From Trachelipus rathkii (taxonomy: Eukaryota; Arthropoda; Malacostraca; Isopoda; Trachelipodidae), in the NCBI GenBank assembly GCA_015478945.1, contig JABUQX010021282.1, positions 1 through 64,000 on the forward strand: 64,000 bases of DNA. The letters are read 5' to 3'. How positions within the stretch are numbered: the first letter of the stretch is position 1; each line of letters opens with the position of its first letter. Position numbers and translations under genes: made by a program. This document shows positions 62,417-64,000 of the stretch, piece by piece. Under the pieces are notes generated by a model that searched no databases, had not been told where the DNA came from, and saw only the letters and a program-made list of their open reading frames with translations.

Positions 62417-63418
62417 TTGAGTGAAGATCAAGAAGAAGTGTCTTGAGTGAAACACAATATCCTCTTTAAAAAATTTGTTTCCACGAAGCCCTTTATCTTT
62501 TTTTCAGCGAATCAACAAGAATTAAATCAATTTAAAACTCTCTAGTACATCAAATATTTATTTTAAATTTTTAATGAAGGTTCTATTAATATTTGGAGAG
62601 AAGGGATCATATACTCATATAGATATTTTTAAAAAAATAATAAAAAAAATATCGAGAAAAAATGAAATAAGGGTCTTATAATGATAAAACGCTCAATAAC
62701 CATTAGCAAAAAACAAGTTTTCACAAGAAAACAAGGGAAATTTGCTCAACTTTTTCATTTCTTTTATACTTTCCTTTTATCTACTTTTCATTTTAATTGC
62801 AAAAGATCTTTGCATTCTTGAAGCGTTCGTGAACCCCCTTTAAAGACTTCGCGAACCTAGGGAGTTCGCGAATACCAGGTTAAGAATAGCCGGTGCTGAG
62901 AGTAGAAGCTTATAGTAATCTTGTCTTCGTGTGTTTATAAAGACAACGATGAGTAGATAATGTATCTTCTATGAAATTGGAGAAAGAAATTTATTGACAT
63001 CTTCTAAAATATACAGCATCAACGAACGAAAGGAAGAGGGGTAAGATTTTTTTTAATTGGCCACATTAAAATAATCTTGTCTTTCCGCCTTCAACTCGTG
63101 CTCGCTGATGATGTAGAAGACGAAGGTGAAAGTGAAATTTCAAGACAACAATATTTCCTATGAAATAAAATAAAATTTAGGTTCTTGTACAAATGGTTAT
63201 CTTTATACAAAGGATAAACTGCGATTTTTTTCAAAAATTCGCAGTTTTTCAAAACTTTGTCCTTAATGAGGCAGGGGTTAACCTTATTTATTTGAGCTGC
63301 AACTTTGCCAATCTCATTTTTTAAACAATTGGCAACTTTAATGGAGGGGGGGGGGTCCCTTGGAAGATACAACGAATAAAAAAATATTCCAGATGAGCTG
63401 TGACAACCCTAAATAGAT
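62417..63418. other. AT-rich flank of the Polinton
   Basis: No supportable gene. Around 62,840-62,870 there are short palindromic words (TTCGCGAACC, AGTTCGCGAA). A frame of 93 codons on - (63,372-63,091) has no recognisable motif. A G9 run lies near 63,345. Confidence 0.5.
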
Positions 63419-63866
63419 ATATATATTATATTATATATATATATATATAATATGAATATATTATATATATATATATATAGTATATATATATATAATAATA
63501 ATATATATATATCTATATATATTACTAATAATATATTATACTATAATATGATTATATATATATAATAATATATATATATATATATATAATATATATTATA
63601 TATATAAAATATATAATATATTATATATGATATATATATAAATATTATATTATTCTATATATATAATATATATATAAATATATAATATAATATATAATAT
63701 ATATATATCATATATATTAATATAATATATATATATAATAATTAATATATAGATAATAATATATATATATAGCTATATATATATATATATATCTATATAT
63801 ATATACTATATATTACTATATATATATATATAAATATATATATATATATTATATATATATTAATAT

Positions 63867-63897
<31 letters not shown>

Positions 63898-63903
63898 GTA
63901 TAT
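63419..63903. repeat. (TA)n and AT-rich microsatellite block
   Basis: This TA/TAA-rich block of nearly 500 bp is impure, unlike the nearly pure tracts between 37 and 51 kb. Confidence 0.95.
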
Positions 63904-64000
63904 TATTGTTGGCTTTGCTTGAAGTGTTTGTGTGCAAGCATTATACGTATTATCATTGGTTTCTTCGATGTGCAGCACTACTGTTCGTGAGACAAAATGT

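Noticed and set aside
63091..63372. 93-codon frame on the - strand
   Set aside because: Some protein-like composition, but no recognisable domain, and a G9 run near its start. Too weak to call.

Overview
The window looks like gene-poor, AT-rich invertebrate nuclear DNA made almost entirely of transposable elements and simple repeats. Two interstitial blocks of the AACCT/TTAGG type fit an arthropod. The very abundant (TA)n and (AAT)n tracts and the jockey-like LINE fit a decapod crustacean, but that is inference. I see no intact host gene; one possible 3'-terminal host exon lies at 43,502-43,659 (-).

Layout. 1-11,300: AT-rich, no supportable gene, scattered repeat fragments. 11,300-14,600: short GCGCC-rich repeats, a MITE-like element and two clusters of tRNA-like SINE fragments. 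14,655-15,400: a decayed LINE endonuclease. 17,530-18,065: a CpG-rich island. 18,749-21,480: an LTR retroelement on the - strand with LTRs, a primer-binding-site-like junction and a short repeat-filled gag-like interior without pol. 20,870-42,246: a palindrome of about 21 kb centred near 31,748 with almost no spacer. Both arms carry, from the centre outwards, an integrase gene cut by the centre, a (AAT)n block, a tRNA-derived SINE, a (GA)n tract, a second integrase gene, a ZBED-type hAT transposon and an LTR. 42,800-44,184: (AACCT)n and (TTAGG)n blocks facing outwards around about 1.2 kb. 44,184-48,342: Polinton-terminus-like sequences and a satellite array built from the same modules. 48,747-62,416: a Polinton/Maverick-type (adintovirus-like) element with about 1.35-kb terminal inverted repeats.

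The Polinton carries a packaging ATPase, a Q-rich protein, a chromodomain integrase, two tandem penton-like minor capsid genes, a pX-like small basic protein, a major capsid protein remnant and half of an adenain-like protease. I found no DNA polymerase B. A jockey-type LINE sits in the second penton-like gene. Its 3' tail matches the 3' tail of the SINE in the palindrome, which suggests that this LINE family mobilises that SINE.

Nearly every coding region is broken by frameshifts and in-frame stops. Part of this is real decay: several in-frame stops lie within an otherwise unshifted frame. Part may be low consensus accuracy, because the two palindrome arms are broken at different places and (TA)n tracts are impure before about 37 kb and after 63 kb but nearly pure between. 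The palindrome should be checked against raw reads before it is treated as genomic.
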